A stretch of DNA of 50,839 bases from Prevotella sp. UBA5379 (GCA_002409785.1 DHOX01000055.1:1-50839), one strand, 5' to 3'; shown: positions 33,168 to 43,367, counted from the first letter of the stretch. Made by a program: numbers and translations. Notes: generated by a model from the letters alone, not told the origin.

Positions 33168-36140
33168 TTAGTCCATTGGCCTTCCGAATCCACCACCCTG
33201 TTCATGGTGATGTCCCCCCTCGTCAGGAGGTGGTGTTCCCTTAAAACGAGAATCATGGAAATCGGGATGTTCTCCCATTTTGTGCATCTGCTGCCGTGAT
33301 TCCTTGTTTCCAAAAACATTCAGGCGATAAATGACATGGAGCATGGCATAACTATTGATGCTGTTATACTGAGTATCACTCCTCATTATGGCACTGATGG
33401 TCCTGCTGAGGTTGCTCTCATTATGCAAGATGTCATAGAACTGCAAGGTTACCGTCAAGGGCTTGCCCGTCAGGAATCCTTGACCGATCTGGGCATTCCA
33501 TATCAGTTCATTCGTATTCATAGAAGCATTACTATAGCCCCTGCGGCTGTTCTCGTGAATATCCGAAGCTATTGTCATTCCCCAGGGCAGGGTTATATTA
33601 GCTGACATTCCATAAGCAAACTGCCAGGTATCCATATTGCTCTGCTTCTGGAGTTCATTACGGGCATGTGTATAGTTGACAGTACCGTCTGGGCCGATCT
33701 CCAGCCAACTGTTACGGAAATCTCCTCCCAACCGTTCTCCAATGGTAAACGTACGTGTAGTGTTCTTTTGAGAATCACTGTTTTTATCCAGACTCAAATA
33801 ACTCACATAATGATTATAGTTGAGATTTGTAAAGGTATTCACACTGAAATATCCTGTTGTGTCAATAGCTGTGTTAAACATAAAAGCTCCCATAGCATTC
33901 CAATTACCATTGATATTCTCCGGAGTGGTCGTTCGGCCGCCTGTTGTCTCGTCATAGGTGACCTTATTACTGATGCTGTTGCTCGTCGTCGAATAATTCA
34001 CATAAGTCATCAATGCTCTCTGGTGCTTCTGCATATAGTTATTATAGAACAGCCGGAGCGTATTCGTAAAAGATGGCTTCAGACCGGGATTACCCTTCGA
34101 TATATTTAACGGATCACTGTCATCCGTGATGTCAAGGAGTTGTGACATGGAAGGCTGTGTGGAGGTCCCTCTGTAGTTAACCCGTAAGTAGCTGATCGGA
34201 GAAAACTTATAGCGGAAATCGAGCGTAGGGGAGAAATTAGTCACCGTACGTGTCGTATCTACACTCACACCCATATAGTTCTGCTTATATTTTGTGTTCT
34301 GCGGTTGCAGCATCACACCTGCATTCAACTGATACTTGCTGCGGATAAGCCTCAACATCAACTGAAAATTATGGATATAGTTCTGATATACGGAATAACG
34401 GCTCAGATTATTATCCAGGTAAGTGTCCAAGGCATTCGGCAAGAGATCCAGATAACGGTCCCAGCCACGATAAACGGGCTCTACGCTGGAAAAGAAGTTC
34501 TCTCCCAGATGACTGAAATCATAGGTGGAACGGTCACTGCGCGAATAGTTATAGGTAAACTGATAACTGAACTGCAAGTAGGTCGCTTTGGCAATCGGCT
34601 CACTGTAAGTACCTTGCAGACTGTAACTGCGATTCTTTGTCGGCATAAGATTATACCGGTTGGTCTGATAGGTAGAATCTAATCCTAAAGCTGTCTTCAT
34701 CAGATAAAGATGCACGGCATTAGTCGTCAGGCTCGTGGAACTGCTCTCTCCTATACTCCCGTCTGCCCGCAGAGTGAAATTTCGACCCTTATTGTTCAGC
34801 TTCCGGTTATACTGTAACATTCCTGACAGATTCTTGGAATCACTATAGGAAATACCATTATTGTCCTGTGTGTTCACCATCAGACTATCCTGTGCCAGCT
34901 TTTTGATAGACTCCTCAGAAAGGGGATCCGAAACATACAGGTAAGGATCCTTATTATAGGAGGCAGACATGGATGAAGAACGACTGTCATTGGTAGAATA
35001 AGTAAAAGAAGGACGGAACATAATATCCGTCATCGTATCAGGATTCCATTCCAGCCTTGCCCGACCATCCCAACTGTTTGAACGGGTGTAACTCTGACTG
35101 AGAGAATTTGAGAAAGCCCCGGTCTTGCTGACGAAGTTTTCGCTCGAAGTCTTTGTATTGACATCCCCATCAGAATGGTTCCAGCGCACACTGGCATCAA
35201 TAGCTATCTTATTCTTGATCTCATAATTATAATTGCCACCAATCATCTTCGTCGTATTCAGTCCCTGCTGTCCGCCGCCAAAGAAGCCACGGCCTCCACC
35301 GGGAAAGCCCATATCATTCACGTTGTTGGCATTGGAAAAGAGCATGAACCTGCTCTTTGAATTGAAGTAAGCTCCCATGATCCTCCCGGCATAGCGGTCA
35401 TGAGTACCGTATGAAAGATCTATATTGGAGAACATTCCCTGATGCATCCCCTTCTTCAATCCGAAATCCAGCACCGTCTGCTCATTTCCATCATCAATAC
35501 CCGTAACCTTTGCTAAATCACTCTTCTCATCGTATGCCTTGATCTTATCAACGATAGAAGTAGGAAGATTCTTCAAGGCCGTTTTCGTATCCCCCGTCAT
35601 GAATTCCTTTCCGTCAACGAGGATCTTCTTGACCGTCTTGCCATTGATCGTGATCGTCCCGTCATCACTCACCTGGGCACCGGGAAGTTTCTTGACAAGC
35701 TCCTCCACCACCGAACCTTCAGGGGTTCGATAAGCTGCGGAATTATAAACAAAGGTATCCTCCTTGACTACTACTTTCGCGGCATGTCCGAGGACGGTAG
35801 CCTCCTTCAACATGATAGCATCAACTCCCAGGGATACTTTCCCCATAGCCAGATCCTTATCATCCTGAATGACTATTCTTTTAATACTGGTATGGTACCC
35901 CACACTGGAAATCTTCAGCAGATACTTGCCATTCTGAGGCGCAGTCAGATGGAAGAGTCCCTTCTCATCCGAAAGGGCACCCCCCACATACGTACTATCC
36001 ATTTTCAACAGTTGGACAGTCACTTGCCCCAAGGGATCCTTGGAGCTCCGGTCTTCTATCAGACCTGAGATCAACCGGTTCTGTGCAAACGACGTGGCCG
36101 ATAAGCTGATCAGAAATAACAGGAGAAATAACTTTCTCAT
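33168..36140 (-). CDS. Outer membrane beta-barrel receptor-like protein (OMP_b-brl_3 type)
   Basis: Large outer-membrane protein of 990 residues. A signal peptide (ends ATSFAQ) is followed by a carboxypeptidase-like beta-sandwich (about 22-110; SGLIEDRSSKDPLGQVTV, ISSVGYHT), a TonB-receptor plug-like domain (about 120-230; VVEELVKKLPGAQV, NGKTVKKILVDGKEF), then a barrel with many YxN/aromatic strands. A Gly-rich loop is at 278-293 (GFPGGGRGFFGGGQQG) and the C-terminus is His/Gly-rich (GGHHHEQGGGFGRPMD). I saw no convincing TonB box. The ligand is unknown; no SusD-like partner adjoins. No TAnnTTTG promoter found upstream. Confidence 0.85.
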   Translation of the reverse strand: MRKLFLLLFLISLSATSFAQNRLISGLIEDRSSKDPLGQVTVQLLKMDSTYVGGALSDEKGLFHLTAPQNGKYLLKISSVGYHTSIKRIVIQDDKDLAMGKVSLGVDAIMLKEATVLGHAAKVVVKEDTFVYNSAAYRTPEGSVVEELVKKLPGAQVSDDGTITINGKTVKKILVDGKEFMTGDTKTALKNLPTSIVDKIKAYDEKSDLAKVTGIDDGNEQTVLDFGLKKGMHQGMFSNIDLSYGTHDRYAGRIMGAYFNSKSRFMLFSNANNVNDMGFPGGGRGFFGGGQQGLNTTKMIGGNYNYEIKNKIAIDASVRWNHSDGDVNTKTSSENFVSKTGAFSNSLSQSYTRSNSWDGRARLEWNPDTMTDIMFRPSFTYSTNDSRSSSMSASYNKDPYLYVSDPLSEESIKKLAQDSLMVNTQDNNGISYSDSKNLSGMLQYNRKLNNKGRNFTLRADGSIGESSSTSLTTNAVHLYLMKTALGLDSTYQTNRYNLMPTKNRSYSLQGTYSEPIAKATYLQFSYQFTYNYSRSDRSTYDFSHLGENFFSSVEPVYRGWDRYLDLLPNALDTYLDNNLSRYSVYQNYIHNFQLMLRLIRSKYQLNAGVMLQPQNTKYKQNYMGVSVDTTRTVTNFSPTLDFRYKFSPISYLRVNYRGTSTQPSMSQLLDITDDSDPLNISKGNPGLKPSFTNTLRLFYNNYMQKHQRALMTYVNYSTTSNSISNKVTYDETTGGRTTTPENINGNWNAMGAFMFNTAIDTTGYFSVNTFTNLNYNHYVSYLSLDKNSDSQKNTTRTFTIGERLGGDFRNSWLEIGPDGTVNYTHARNELQKQSNMDTWQFAYGMSANITLPWGMTIASDIHENSRRGYSNASMNTNELIWNAQIGQGFLTGKPLTVTLQFYDILHNESNLSRTISAIMRSDTQYNSINSYAMLHVIYRLNVFGNKESRQQMHKMGEHPDFHDSRFKGTPPPDEGGHHHEQGGGFGRPMD

Positions 36141-36250
36141 TGATCTATTCTTTTTAATAATTACTCTCTTTAGACGTTCTTTTTCCCGACTCGTTTAATC
36201 TTAACCTCAAAAAATAATCACTTTCTTATCGCTTTTTCGCTAAAATTATC

Positions 36251-36258
36251 TATATTTG
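36251..36258 (+). promoter_or_regulatory. Promoter -7 element of aroB
   Basis: TATATTTG followed by C, 27 nt before the ATG. No TTG -33 box is seen. Confidence 0.6.
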
Positions 36259-36285
36259 CCCTTAGAATGTTTACGTTAATCCGTT

Positions 36286-37332
36286 ATGGAACAGAGAATC
36301 ATATTATCAAAGCATTTTCAAATCGAACTTGCAACCATTATCTCCGAGTGTGATCACGACAGGATATTCGTGCTGACAGATGAGACCACAAAAGTTAAAT
36401 GCTGGCCTCTCCTCAGACCGCTTCTCAGCCTGCGACATGCCCAGACTATTACCATTGGTGTCTCTGACACCCACAAGAACCTGGAGACCCTCGCAAACGT
36501 ATGGAAGTCATTAGGGGAAAAGGGCGCTACCCGACATTCCCTGCTGATCAACCTTGGCGGGGGCATGGTCACCGATCTCGGCGGATTCGCAGCTTCTACT
36601 TTCAAACGGGGACTGAACTTCATCAATATTCCGACTACATTACTGGCCATGGTAGATGCTTCCGTGGGTGGGAAAACCGGCATCAATTTCAATGGACTCA
36701 AGAATGAAGTCGGTGTCTTCAATGATCCGAAATTCGTCATTCTGGATACTTCTTTTCTGAAAACGCTTGACGACACTAATATTCGCAGTGGTTATGGGGA
36801 GATGTTGAAACACGGATTGATCTCCAATGAAAAGATGTGGGCCGAACTCCTGAAGTTTGACCTGGCACATCCTGATCTGGCGAAACTGCAGACTATGGTG
36901 GCTGATTCTGTAGCCGTCAAAGAGCATATCGTGAAAGAAGATCCACACGAGATGGGTATCCGTAAAGCACTCAATTTCGGACATACCTTTGGTCATGCCC
37001 TGGAATCATGGAGTCTGAAGCGCACACCCATCCTCCATGGCTATGCCGTAGCCTACGGACTGATCTGCGAACTCTACCTGAGTTGTGTGAAGTTACATTT
37101 CCCTACAGAAAAGATGCAACAGACCGTCCATTTCATCCGCGAATATTACGGTACCCTCCCCATCACTTGCGATGATTACCCGGAGTTGATCCAACTGATG
37201 CATCATGATAAGAAAAACCGTGGTAATGAGATCAATGTCACCTTGTTGGGCGGCATCGGAGATATTCATATCAACCAGACGGTCAGTGAACAGGAAATCA
37301 AAGAAGTCCTTGACTTTTTCAGAGAGGGATAG
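36286..37332 (+). CDS. aroB: 3-dehydroquinate synthase
   Basis: Second enzyme of the shikimate pathway, converting DAHP to 3-dehydroquinate with NAD+ and a divalent metal; 348 residues, typical. Signatures: NLGGGMVTDLGGFAAS (NAD binding), FKRGLNFINIPTTLLAMVD, ASVGGKTGINF and GYGEMLKHGLI with the metal-binding Glu. The metal His residues follow in LNFGHTFGHALE and LHGYAVAYG. Monocistronic between its own promoter and the convergent end of the men operon, 43 nt away. Chorismate from this pathway feeds MenF encoded next door, a functional link though on opposite strands. Confidence 0.97.
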   Translation: MEQRIILSKHFQIELATIISECDHDRIFVLTDETTKVKCWPLLRPLLSLRHAQTITIGVSDTHKNLETLANVWKSLGEKGATRHSLLINLGGGMVTDLGGFAASTFKRGLNFINIPTTLLAMVDASVGGKTGINFNGLKNEVGVFNDPKFVILDTSFLKTLDDTNIRSGYGEMLKHGLISNEKMWAELLKFDLAHPDLAKLQTMVADSVAVKEHIVKEDPHEMGIRKALNFGHTFGHALESWSLKRTPILHGYAVAYGLICELYLSCVKLHFPTEKMQQTVHFIREYYGTLPITCDDYPELIQLMHHDKKNRGNEINVTLLGGIGDIHINQTVSEQEIKEVLDFFREG

Positions 37333-37375
37333 AACAGCATTGAATCATCCGGTCTTGCTGGAGGCATGAGAGGAT

Positions 37376-38551
37376 TTATCTATCCTTTTCCCGCAAGGCG
37401 ATCTTTTCGGCCTCAGCCCGTGCCGGCTTACCTGTTCCGGTGAGCGGAATATGATCAACATGGAGATAGAGCCGAGGCTCCCAGTAACGGGGCAGGATCT
37501 TTTCACAACAAACTTTCACGAGTGACAGGTCTGACGCCTCCGTAAGAAGGACCACAACTTCACCAAATTTTTCGTCAGGCCGTTTCGTAATCAGATAAGG
37601 GGAATGAAGGACGGACTTTAAAGTTTTTTCAACCTCTTCCATCTGAATCTTTATTCCCCCACTATTAATAACATTATCCTGCCTGCCCAGGATTTTGAAC
37701 TGTACACGACCATTCCTCGTATCTGAGGGCATCGGACGGAACTCCACCCGGTCATGGGTAACCAGAGGGCCTTCATGTACCAGTGGTGCATTGACAACCA
37801 GACAACCATCTGCATTTCTGCTCACCTCCACACTTTCAAAGGGCGTATACCATTCACTTGCCTCCGGTCCGTTCAATCGACGAAGGGCAATGTGTGAAAG
37901 TGTTTCTGTCATGCCATACGTGCTCCATACAGCATTAGGGAAATGTATCAGTTGCTGCTCCAGAGCCTCATCGATACTTCCTCCCCCGATGATCAGATGT
38001 TTCACTCTGCGGAGAAGTGAGGCTTCCTGAGGGATCTGCAGTGAATTATAAACCTGTAAAGGAACCATTGCCGCAAAGATTGGAGCAGGAAGACTCTTCT
38101 TCCATGACGGAGGATAGGCTACCTTATGCAGAGCAGAAGGCAGCAACTGATTTCTCCGGGTAAAAGGAAAATTTCCCCTCTCCGGGATGCAGGACTCTTC
38201 ACCCGTAGCCGTAGACATTGCCCGAGACGGTGCAGGTGTCTCCCAGAGCGTTCCACCTCCTTCCAGGAGAGTTCTCAACGGATGTCCGGAGGGAGAGACC
38301 TCCAGGAGTTTCAGATTCCTTTCAATACTCCTCACTACCATCATTTTACCGGCAATATAATCAAGATTCATGCAGAGTAAGGCACTGTCCCCAGGCTGCA
38401 GGCCAAGAAAATTACAGGTGATACGAGCACTATTCAGCATTTTCTGTTTTGACACCCATATCGGTTTCGGTTTGCCTGTCGAGCCACTGGTGTGAACTAA
38501 AAGTTGCGGACAACTCTTGTTCCATTCAATCAGAAATTCTTCTAAGGTCAT
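37376..38551 (-). CDS. menE: o-Succinylbenzoate-CoA ligase
   Basis: Acyl-adenylate-forming enzyme that activates o-succinylbenzoate with ATP and CoA; 391 residues, the short form common in Bacteroidetes. The P-loop-like motif HTSGSTGKPKP sits at the very N-terminus (about 20-30), so the usual N-terminal extension is missing. Other motifs are YGMTETLSHIALRR, GRQDNVINSGGIKIQMEEVE and the C-terminal catalytic Lys in GTGKPARAEAEKI. Last gene of the men operon, 54 nt after menC. Together with menF, D, B and C it gives a pathway from chorismate to the naphthoate stage. Confidence 0.92.
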   Translation of the reverse strand: MTLEEFLIEWNKSCPQLLVHTSGSTGKPKPIWVSKQKMLNSARITCNFLGLQPGDSALLCMNLDYIAGKMMVVRSIERNLKLLEVSPSGHPLRTLLEGGGTLWETPAPSRAMSTATGEESCIPERGNFPFTRRNQLLPSALHKVAYPPSWKKSLPAPIFAAMVPLQVYNSLQIPQEASLLRRVKHLIIGGGSIDEALEQQLIHFPNAVWSTYGMTETLSHIALRRLNGPEASEWYTPFESVEVSRNADGCLVVNAPLVHEGPLVTHDRVEFRPMPSDTRNGRVQFKILGRQDNVINSGGIKIQMEEVEKTLKSVLHSPYLITKRPDEKFGEVVVLLTEASDLSLVKVCCEKILPRYWEPRLYLHVDHIPLTGTGKPARAEAEKIALREKDR

Positions 38552-38605
38552 TTATCCTCCCTCTCTCTTCCCATCTCTTCCTATCTTTTTCAAAAAAAGA
38601 GACAA

Positions 38606-39652
38606 CTATTTTACATCCTTTTTATACCAGAGTTGGTCGCCTTCCATCTTCAGAGGCATCGGAATATTATCCATAAAGAGCAGACCTGTCCCCAGCCCCT
38701 GGGGGAAAGTAATATGCGGACCGTACATAAGGGCTGCAAAATGAGAAACCGCATTCAGGCCCACATTACTTTCCAGAGCTGAAGTTATCCAGGTCCCGAT
38801 ACCCCGCTGGCGGGCCAGATCTGTCCATTCTTTACAACCGGCCATTCCTCCATGCAGACTAGGTTTTAAGACCAGATAAGCAGGATGAATCGTATCCAGC
38901 AGCTCCTCTTTCATATTCTTCATATTGACACCGATGAGTTCTTCATCAAGGGCAATAGGAAGCGGAGACTCTTTGCACAAACGTGCCATTTCCTTCCATT
39001 GATGCTGCCTAATGGGCTGTTCTATCGAATGAAGGCCATAACCGGCCAACTGTTCCATCCTTTGCAAAGCATTCTCAGGGGTAAACCCTCCATTGGCATC
39101 CACACGCAACTCCACATCTTCCTTTGAGAAACGTTCCCGGATATGCCTGACCAGTTCTATTTCACGATCAAAGTCAATTGCCCCGATCTTCAATTTCACA
39201 CAGTGGAATCCCTGGTCCAACTTCTCTTCAAGTCGCCCGAGCATCTCTTCGAAAGTGCCCATCCACACCAGGCCATTGATAGGAATGCCCTCTTCCCCAC
39301 GGGCGAAAGGGGTATCAAAAAGGGCCGTAGACCCGCCGGCCTGAAACTGTGCGAAAGCGGTCTCCAGACCAAAAAGGATAGAAGGATAAGGGCGTAACAT
39401 CTCGTATGGGATTTTCCCCAATTGCTCCACCATCATGCAAATATGCTGCAAAGTACGGTCATACTGTGGACCTGCATCACAGGACAAGTCCGGTAATGTA
39501 GCACATTCTCCCACCCCTTGCACACCAGGACGGTCATCAGAAGTAAGAGTAAGATAATCACTCCTGCGTGTCGTATACACCCCACGGGAGGTCCCGGCAG
39601 GGTGTATGAAATGGAGCGTCCGCTCCGAAATCCGGATATGATACATAGACAT
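38606..39652 (-). CDS. menC: o-Succinylbenzoate synthase
   Basis: Enolase-superfamily dehydratase converting SHCHC to o-succinylbenzoate; 348 residues. The barrel residues are all present: CVKLKIG (the KxK catalytic pair), the metal ligands Asp in LRVDANGG, Glu in HSIEQPI and Asp in IALDEELIG, and the final Lys in LVLKPSLHGG. The start is MSMYHIR at 39652 or the ATG two codons later. It lies 22 nt downstream of menB. The RITTALESNVG-like stretch ITSALESNVGLNA also fits. Confidence 0.94.
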   Translation of the reverse strand: MSMYHIRISERTLHFIHPAGTSRGVYTTRRSDYLTLTSDDRPGVQGVGECATLPDLSCDAGPQYDRTLQHICMMVEQLGKIPYEMLRPYPSILFGLETAFAQFQAGGSTALFDTPFARGEEGIPINGLVWMGTFEEMLGRLEEKLDQGFHCVKLKIGAIDFDREIELVRHIRERFSKEDVELRVDANGGFTPENALQRMEQLAGYGLHSIEQPIRQHQWKEMARLCKESPLPIALDEELIGVNMKNMKEELLDTIHPAYLVLKPSLHGGMAGCKEWTDLARQRGIGTWITSALESNVGLNAVSHFAALMYGPHITFPQGLGTGLLFMDNIPMPLKMEGDQLWYKKDVK

Positions 39653-39674
39653 GATATGAATAATTCAGATCCTT

Positions 39675-40511
39675 TTATGGAAACTGGGGGTACTTGTCGA
39701 AATCAGGTTTCCTCTTTTCCAGAAAGGCACGTCCCCCCTCCTGAGCCTCATCGAGGGTATAATACAGCATTGTGGCATCCCCTGCCAGTTGCTGAATGCC
39801 CGCCTGACCATCCAGTTCAGCGTTGAATCCGGCCTTCATCATACGCAGAGCCAGAGGAGAACGTTCCATCATCGTCTCTGCCCATGAAACCGTCTCATCT
39901 TCAAGTTGGTCAAAAGGCACTACCTTGTTCACCAGTCCCATCTGCTCAGCCTCCTTTGCAGAATACTGGCGGCATAGGAACCAGATCTCTCGAGCTTTCT
40001 TCTGACCTACGATCCGGGCCAGATAAGAGGCACCGAATCCGGCATCGAAAGAACCGACCTTTGGTCCGGTCTGCCCGAAAATTGCATTTTCGCTGGCAAT
40101 CGTCAGGTCACAGACAATATGCAGGATATGTCCGCCACCGATAGCATAACCGTTGACCATCGCAATCACGGGTTTAGGAAGATACCGGATCTGCATCTGG
40201 ACGTCCAGGACATTCAAACGGGGAACACCGTCATCTCCTACGTATCCGCCGCATCCCTTGACGTGCATATCACCACCGGAGCAGAAAGCCTTATCTCCTG
40301 CACCGGTGAGAATCACCACGCGGATATTCATCGTGTTACGGCAATAACTGAAAGCCTGACTCATCTCCCAGACGGTCAAAGGCGTAAAAGCATTACGGTA
40401 ACGTGGACGGTTAATCGTGATCTTGGCGATATGATTATATTCTTCAAAAAGGATTTCCTTGAAATCAAACCCCGGAATGGTTTTCCATTCCCTCTTCTTT
40501 TTCTCTTCCAT
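39675..40511 (-). CDS. menB: 1,4-Dihydroxy-2-naphthoyl-CoA synthase
   Basis: Crotonase-family enzyme that closes the naphthoquinone ring of o-succinylbenzoyl-CoA; 278 residues. Signatures: GAGDKAFCSGGDMHVKG, MVNGYAIGGGHILH, FGQTGPKVGSFDAGFG, and KKAREIWFLCRQYSAKEA. The QTGPKVG version, with Gly where some MenB enzymes have Asp, is that of bicarbonate-dependent type I MenB such as E. coli. It lies 68 nt after menD in the men operon. Confidence 0.96.
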   Translation of the reverse strand: MEEKKKREWKTIPGFDFKEILFEEYNHIAKITINRPRYRNAFTPLTVWEMSQAFSYCRNTMNIRVVILTGAGDKAFCSGGDMHVKGCGGYVGDDGVPRLNVLDVQMQIRYLPKPVIAMVNGYAIGGGHILHIVCDLTIASENAIFGQTGPKVGSFDAGFGASYLARIVGQKKAREIWFLCRQYSAKEAEQMGLVNKVVPFDQLEDETVSWAETMMERSPLALRMMKAGFNAELDGQAGIQQLAGDATMLYYTLDEAQEGGRAFLEKRKPDFDKYPQFP

Positions 40512-40579
40512 AGCATTTCTCCTTTAAAATAGTCGTTAATAAATCTTCATATTTCAAAAAGATGGCTCCTCCTCATTCA

Positions 40580-42268
40580 TCATTCTCCCTCAGCTGAAGG
40601 ATTCTGCGAGGACTGTTGTTTAAAATAATCCTCAAGAACTTTCGTATCCGTTTCCGAGTCAGTGAATACTTCCAGCAGCATCGGACGATTCGTTTTCCGT
40701 GTCAGGAGCTGGACGATGCCTGCCTGCATATCTTCTTTTGAATGAGCCTGGAAATAGCCGACATCATTCTGCGTGCAAAGTCCGCGGGCAGTCGTATGAT
40801 GATCCGCCCTGACCAGTCTTTCTCTTGCAGGACTGGCATGGAGTCCGGAAAACTGGTTAAAGATGGCTCCGCCCCCATTATTCATCAGAATAACACGAAG
40901 GTTACCTTTCAGGTTCTGGTTCCAGAGTGCATTCGCATCATAGAAAAAACTCAAATCGCCCAGGATACAGAACACTTTATCCTTACAGATAAGTGACATG
41001 CCTGCAGCCGTTGACAAGGATCCATCTATCCCATTCACGCCCCGGTTGCACCACACATGATGTCCCGCAAAGATATTGGCAAGCCGGATTGCACTGCTGT
41101 TGCCATATTGCACTTGATAATCATAGTCGACATCCTCGATCTGCTCTTCAAAACATTTCACAACGGCCATCTCTGAATAGGCCGGCTCATATTCAGCTGC
41201 ACGCCTCTCAGCAATATCCAACGCCTTTTTCCAAGTTTGATGAAAAGGCAGGCCTTCGCTTCCCTTATTCTTTATTTCTCCGGCAAGATGTTCAAGGAAA
41301 TCAGCTGGATCGGTCTGGACAGTTCCCTTCAGCGACTTAAAGGTGTCATACACGGTATCCTCCATGGATACCCGCCAGACATCCAGGTCAGGATGCTTTC
41401 TAAGAAAACTCTTTAGGCGTTTGCTGACCAGTGTATAGCCCATGAAGACCAGAAAATCAGGCTGATACTGTTCACCTCTGTTTCTAGCGAGGACTTCATC
41501 AAAATGCAGGATGTTATAATCAGGTATGCTCAACCGTTCATCCAGCAGGACTGCATAGTCAGAAATAACCCGCAGAGACATTTCCAATCCCTGATAAACA
41601 GATGGCGCATCTTGTCCGATGACAATCATCGGACGCCTGGCCTTCATAAACCGATGAATGACAAGGTCCCTTCCCTCTTCAGATATACCACAGGAAAAGG
41701 ACCTGACCACACGCTCTTCCGGAAGTTTGCTGACCGTATACTCATACAGTGGTTCTGTAATCGGCACGTTGATCTGCACCGGCCCACCCCCCTGGTGAAA
41801 GGAGGCCAAAAGTGCTTCATTGACCAGTCGGTTGCAATACCAATGTGCTTCCTCATCCTGTGGTTCCGGCAGAGAGACCGCTTTCAAGACAAAACAGCCC
41901 AATGCTTCCCGCTGCGGGATGGTCTGGCCATCCAACTGGTCGATCCACTGTTCAGGCCGGTCTGCAGAAATGACAATCAGGCGCTGATGCTGGTAACGAG
42001 CCTCTGCCACTGAGGGAAGGAGGTTCAGGAGAGCGGTCCCGGAGGTCACGCAAACGACAACAGGACCATCCGTATACTGGCATATACCCAATGCATAAAA
42101 GCCTGCAGACCGTTCGTCTGTACACGGATAACAGGTAATAGAAGGACAGACGGCCAAGTTGTGCACGACAGGTGAATTCCTGCTTCCGGGACAGACTACC
42201 GCATAACGGACACCCTGCCTGACCAGCAGATCAGTTAATATATTGACATTCTCTTTATTGCTATACAT
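40580..42268 (-). CDS. menD: SEPHCHC synthase (MenD)
   Basis: Thiamine-diphosphate enzyme that adds succinic semialdehyde from 2-oxoglutarate to isochorismate; 562 residues from the ATG at 42268. I choose this start because MYSNKENVNILTDLLVRQG begins the typical PYR domain and follows a purine-rich GAGGGA stretch; the frame is open 28 codons further up into menF. Motifs: VVCPGSRNSP, CTDERSAGFYALG with the ThDP-activating Glu, SGTALLNLLP, and the ThDP/Mg site GDLSFFYDANAL ... ILMNNGGG. It starts 25 nt after menF. Confidence 0.95.
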   Translation of the reverse strand: MYSNKENVNILTDLLVRQGVRYAVVCPGSRNSPVVHNLAVCPSITCYPCTDERSAGFYALGICQYTDGPVVVCVTSGTALLNLLPSVAEARYQHQRLIVISADRPEQWIDQLDGQTIPQREALGCFVLKAVSLPEPQDEEAHWYCNRLVNEALLASFHQGGGPVQINVPITEPLYEYTVSKLPEERVVRSFSCGISEEGRDLVIHRFMKARRPMIVIGQDAPSVYQGLEMSLRVISDYAVLLDERLSIPDYNILHFDEVLARNRGEQYQPDFLVFMGYTLVSKRLKSFLRKHPDLDVWRVSMEDTVYDTFKSLKGTVQTDPADFLEHLAGEIKNKGSEGLPFHQTWKKALDIAERRAAEYEPAYSEMAVVKCFEEQIEDVDYDYQVQYGNSSAIRLANIFAGHHVWCNRGVNGIDGSLSTAAGMSLICKDKVFCILGDLSFFYDANALWNQNLKGNLRVILMNNGGGAIFNQFSGLHASPARERLVRADHHTTARGLCTQNDVGYFQAHSKEDMQAGIVQLLTRKTNRPMLLEVFTDSETDTKVLEDYFKQQSSQNPSAEGE

Positions 42269-42293
42269 CTTTTTTATTCCCTCTTGAAAGTGC

Positions 42294-43367
42294 TTATAAT
42301 AATCGTTCCATCGTGCCCAGTTTCGCTTCCGTTTCCTGCCACTCATTTTCACAATAACTGTCTTTCAGCAAGCCTCCCCCGGCATACAGATCACAGTATT
42401 GCTCCGTAATCTGCATACACCTCAAGGAGACATAAAGGTGAGTTTCCCCTTGAAAGGAGAGTGGCCCCTGAAATCCGCTGTAATAACGGCGTGGGGCACC
42501 TTCATTCTCCACGATAAACCGGCGTGCCTTCTCCTTCGGAAGACCACATACAGCCGGCGTGGGGTGCAAGGCGTCCAGTAGATCTCCTAAATGATCCTGA
42601 TCAGGAAGGGTAAACCTGAAATCACTCCGCAGATGCAGAAGATCGGCAGCACGTGTCGTATAGGGCTGTGTCTTCTCAAGCCGTATGGAAAAGCGACGGA
42701 TACAGGTCTCTACATACCCGGCAACGAGAGCTTGTTCATGGACATTCTTTTCCGTCCATAAGACATTCCTTAAAGCATGGTCCCGGCAACCTGGCGAAAT
42801 ATCCCTGTACGGGGTATCGGCCCTCCTCGTTCCTGCCAGGGCCATCGTCTGCCATATCCGTCCATCCCCCTTCAGGAGAATTTCAGGTGTGGCCATCAGC
42901 CATGTTCCGCTCTGCCTGGTAGAAACGAGTGCGACAAACAGATGGGGATAGCGCTGACAGGCTTTCTGGAAAAGATCTTCCGGATCCGGAGCTGTCTCCT
43001 GATAATGTCTTGCCCGACGGGCAAGAACAATCTTCTCAAACTCGCCAGATGCCAGACGGTCATGAAACGTCATAAAAGTTTTCTGATACCTGTCCCTTTC
43101 CCCGGATACATCACGGCCCTTACCGGAGGATACAGCATGATCCTCCACAGGAACCTCTTCCTTTCCCGTCCTGATCTTAAGGATTTCCGTATGGTCAGGA
43201 ACGAGAAGGAGGATTGGATTTTTATCTGAGGGGACAAACGGAGCAATAACAAATCCCTTACGCCCGTTCAGATCTGACAGCGAATCCAAGAGTACCGGTT
43301 GTGATTGTGAGGACAGGCAGACACATTCGTCTTTCCCGGGCAAACGATAAATTGCATAACTATTCAT
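42294..43367 (-). CDS. menF: Isochorismate synthase
   Basis: Chorismate-binding enzyme that commits chorismate to menaquinone; 357 residues from ATG 43367. That start gives MNSYAIYRLPG and overlaps the upstream thioesterase stop by 8 nt (ATGAATAG), the same coupling style as in the efflux operon; the open frame further up is read in the thioesterase gene. Catalytic-domain motifs: FEKIVLARRARH, GTWLMATPEILL, MALAGTRR, LHPTPAVCGLPKEKAR and the C-terminal YAGGGLLKDS. The N-terminal part is short compared with E. coli MenF (431 residues). Confidence 0.93.
   Translation of the reverse strand: MNSYAIYRLPGKDECVCLSSQSQPVLLDSLSDLNGRKGFVIAPFVPSDKNPILLLVPDHTEILKIRTGKEEVPVEDHAVSSGKGRDVSGERDRYQKTFMTFHDRLASGEFEKIVLARRARHYQETAPDPEDLFQKACQRYPHLFVALVSTRQSGTWLMATPEILLKGDGRIWQTMALAGTRRADTPYRDISPGCRDHALRNVLWTEKNVHEQALVAGYVETCIRRFSIRLEKTQPYTTRAADLLHLRSDFRFTLPDQDHLGDLLDALHPTPAVCGLPKEKARRFIVENEGAPRRYYSGFQGPLSFQGETHLYVSLRCMQITEQYCDLYAGGGLLKDSYCENEWQETEAKLGTMERLL

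Noticed and set aside
42269..42352. Longer start for menD (28 extra basic residues)
   Set aside because: The extension is the mirror frame of the menF end and precedes a good purine-rich site before ATG 42268.
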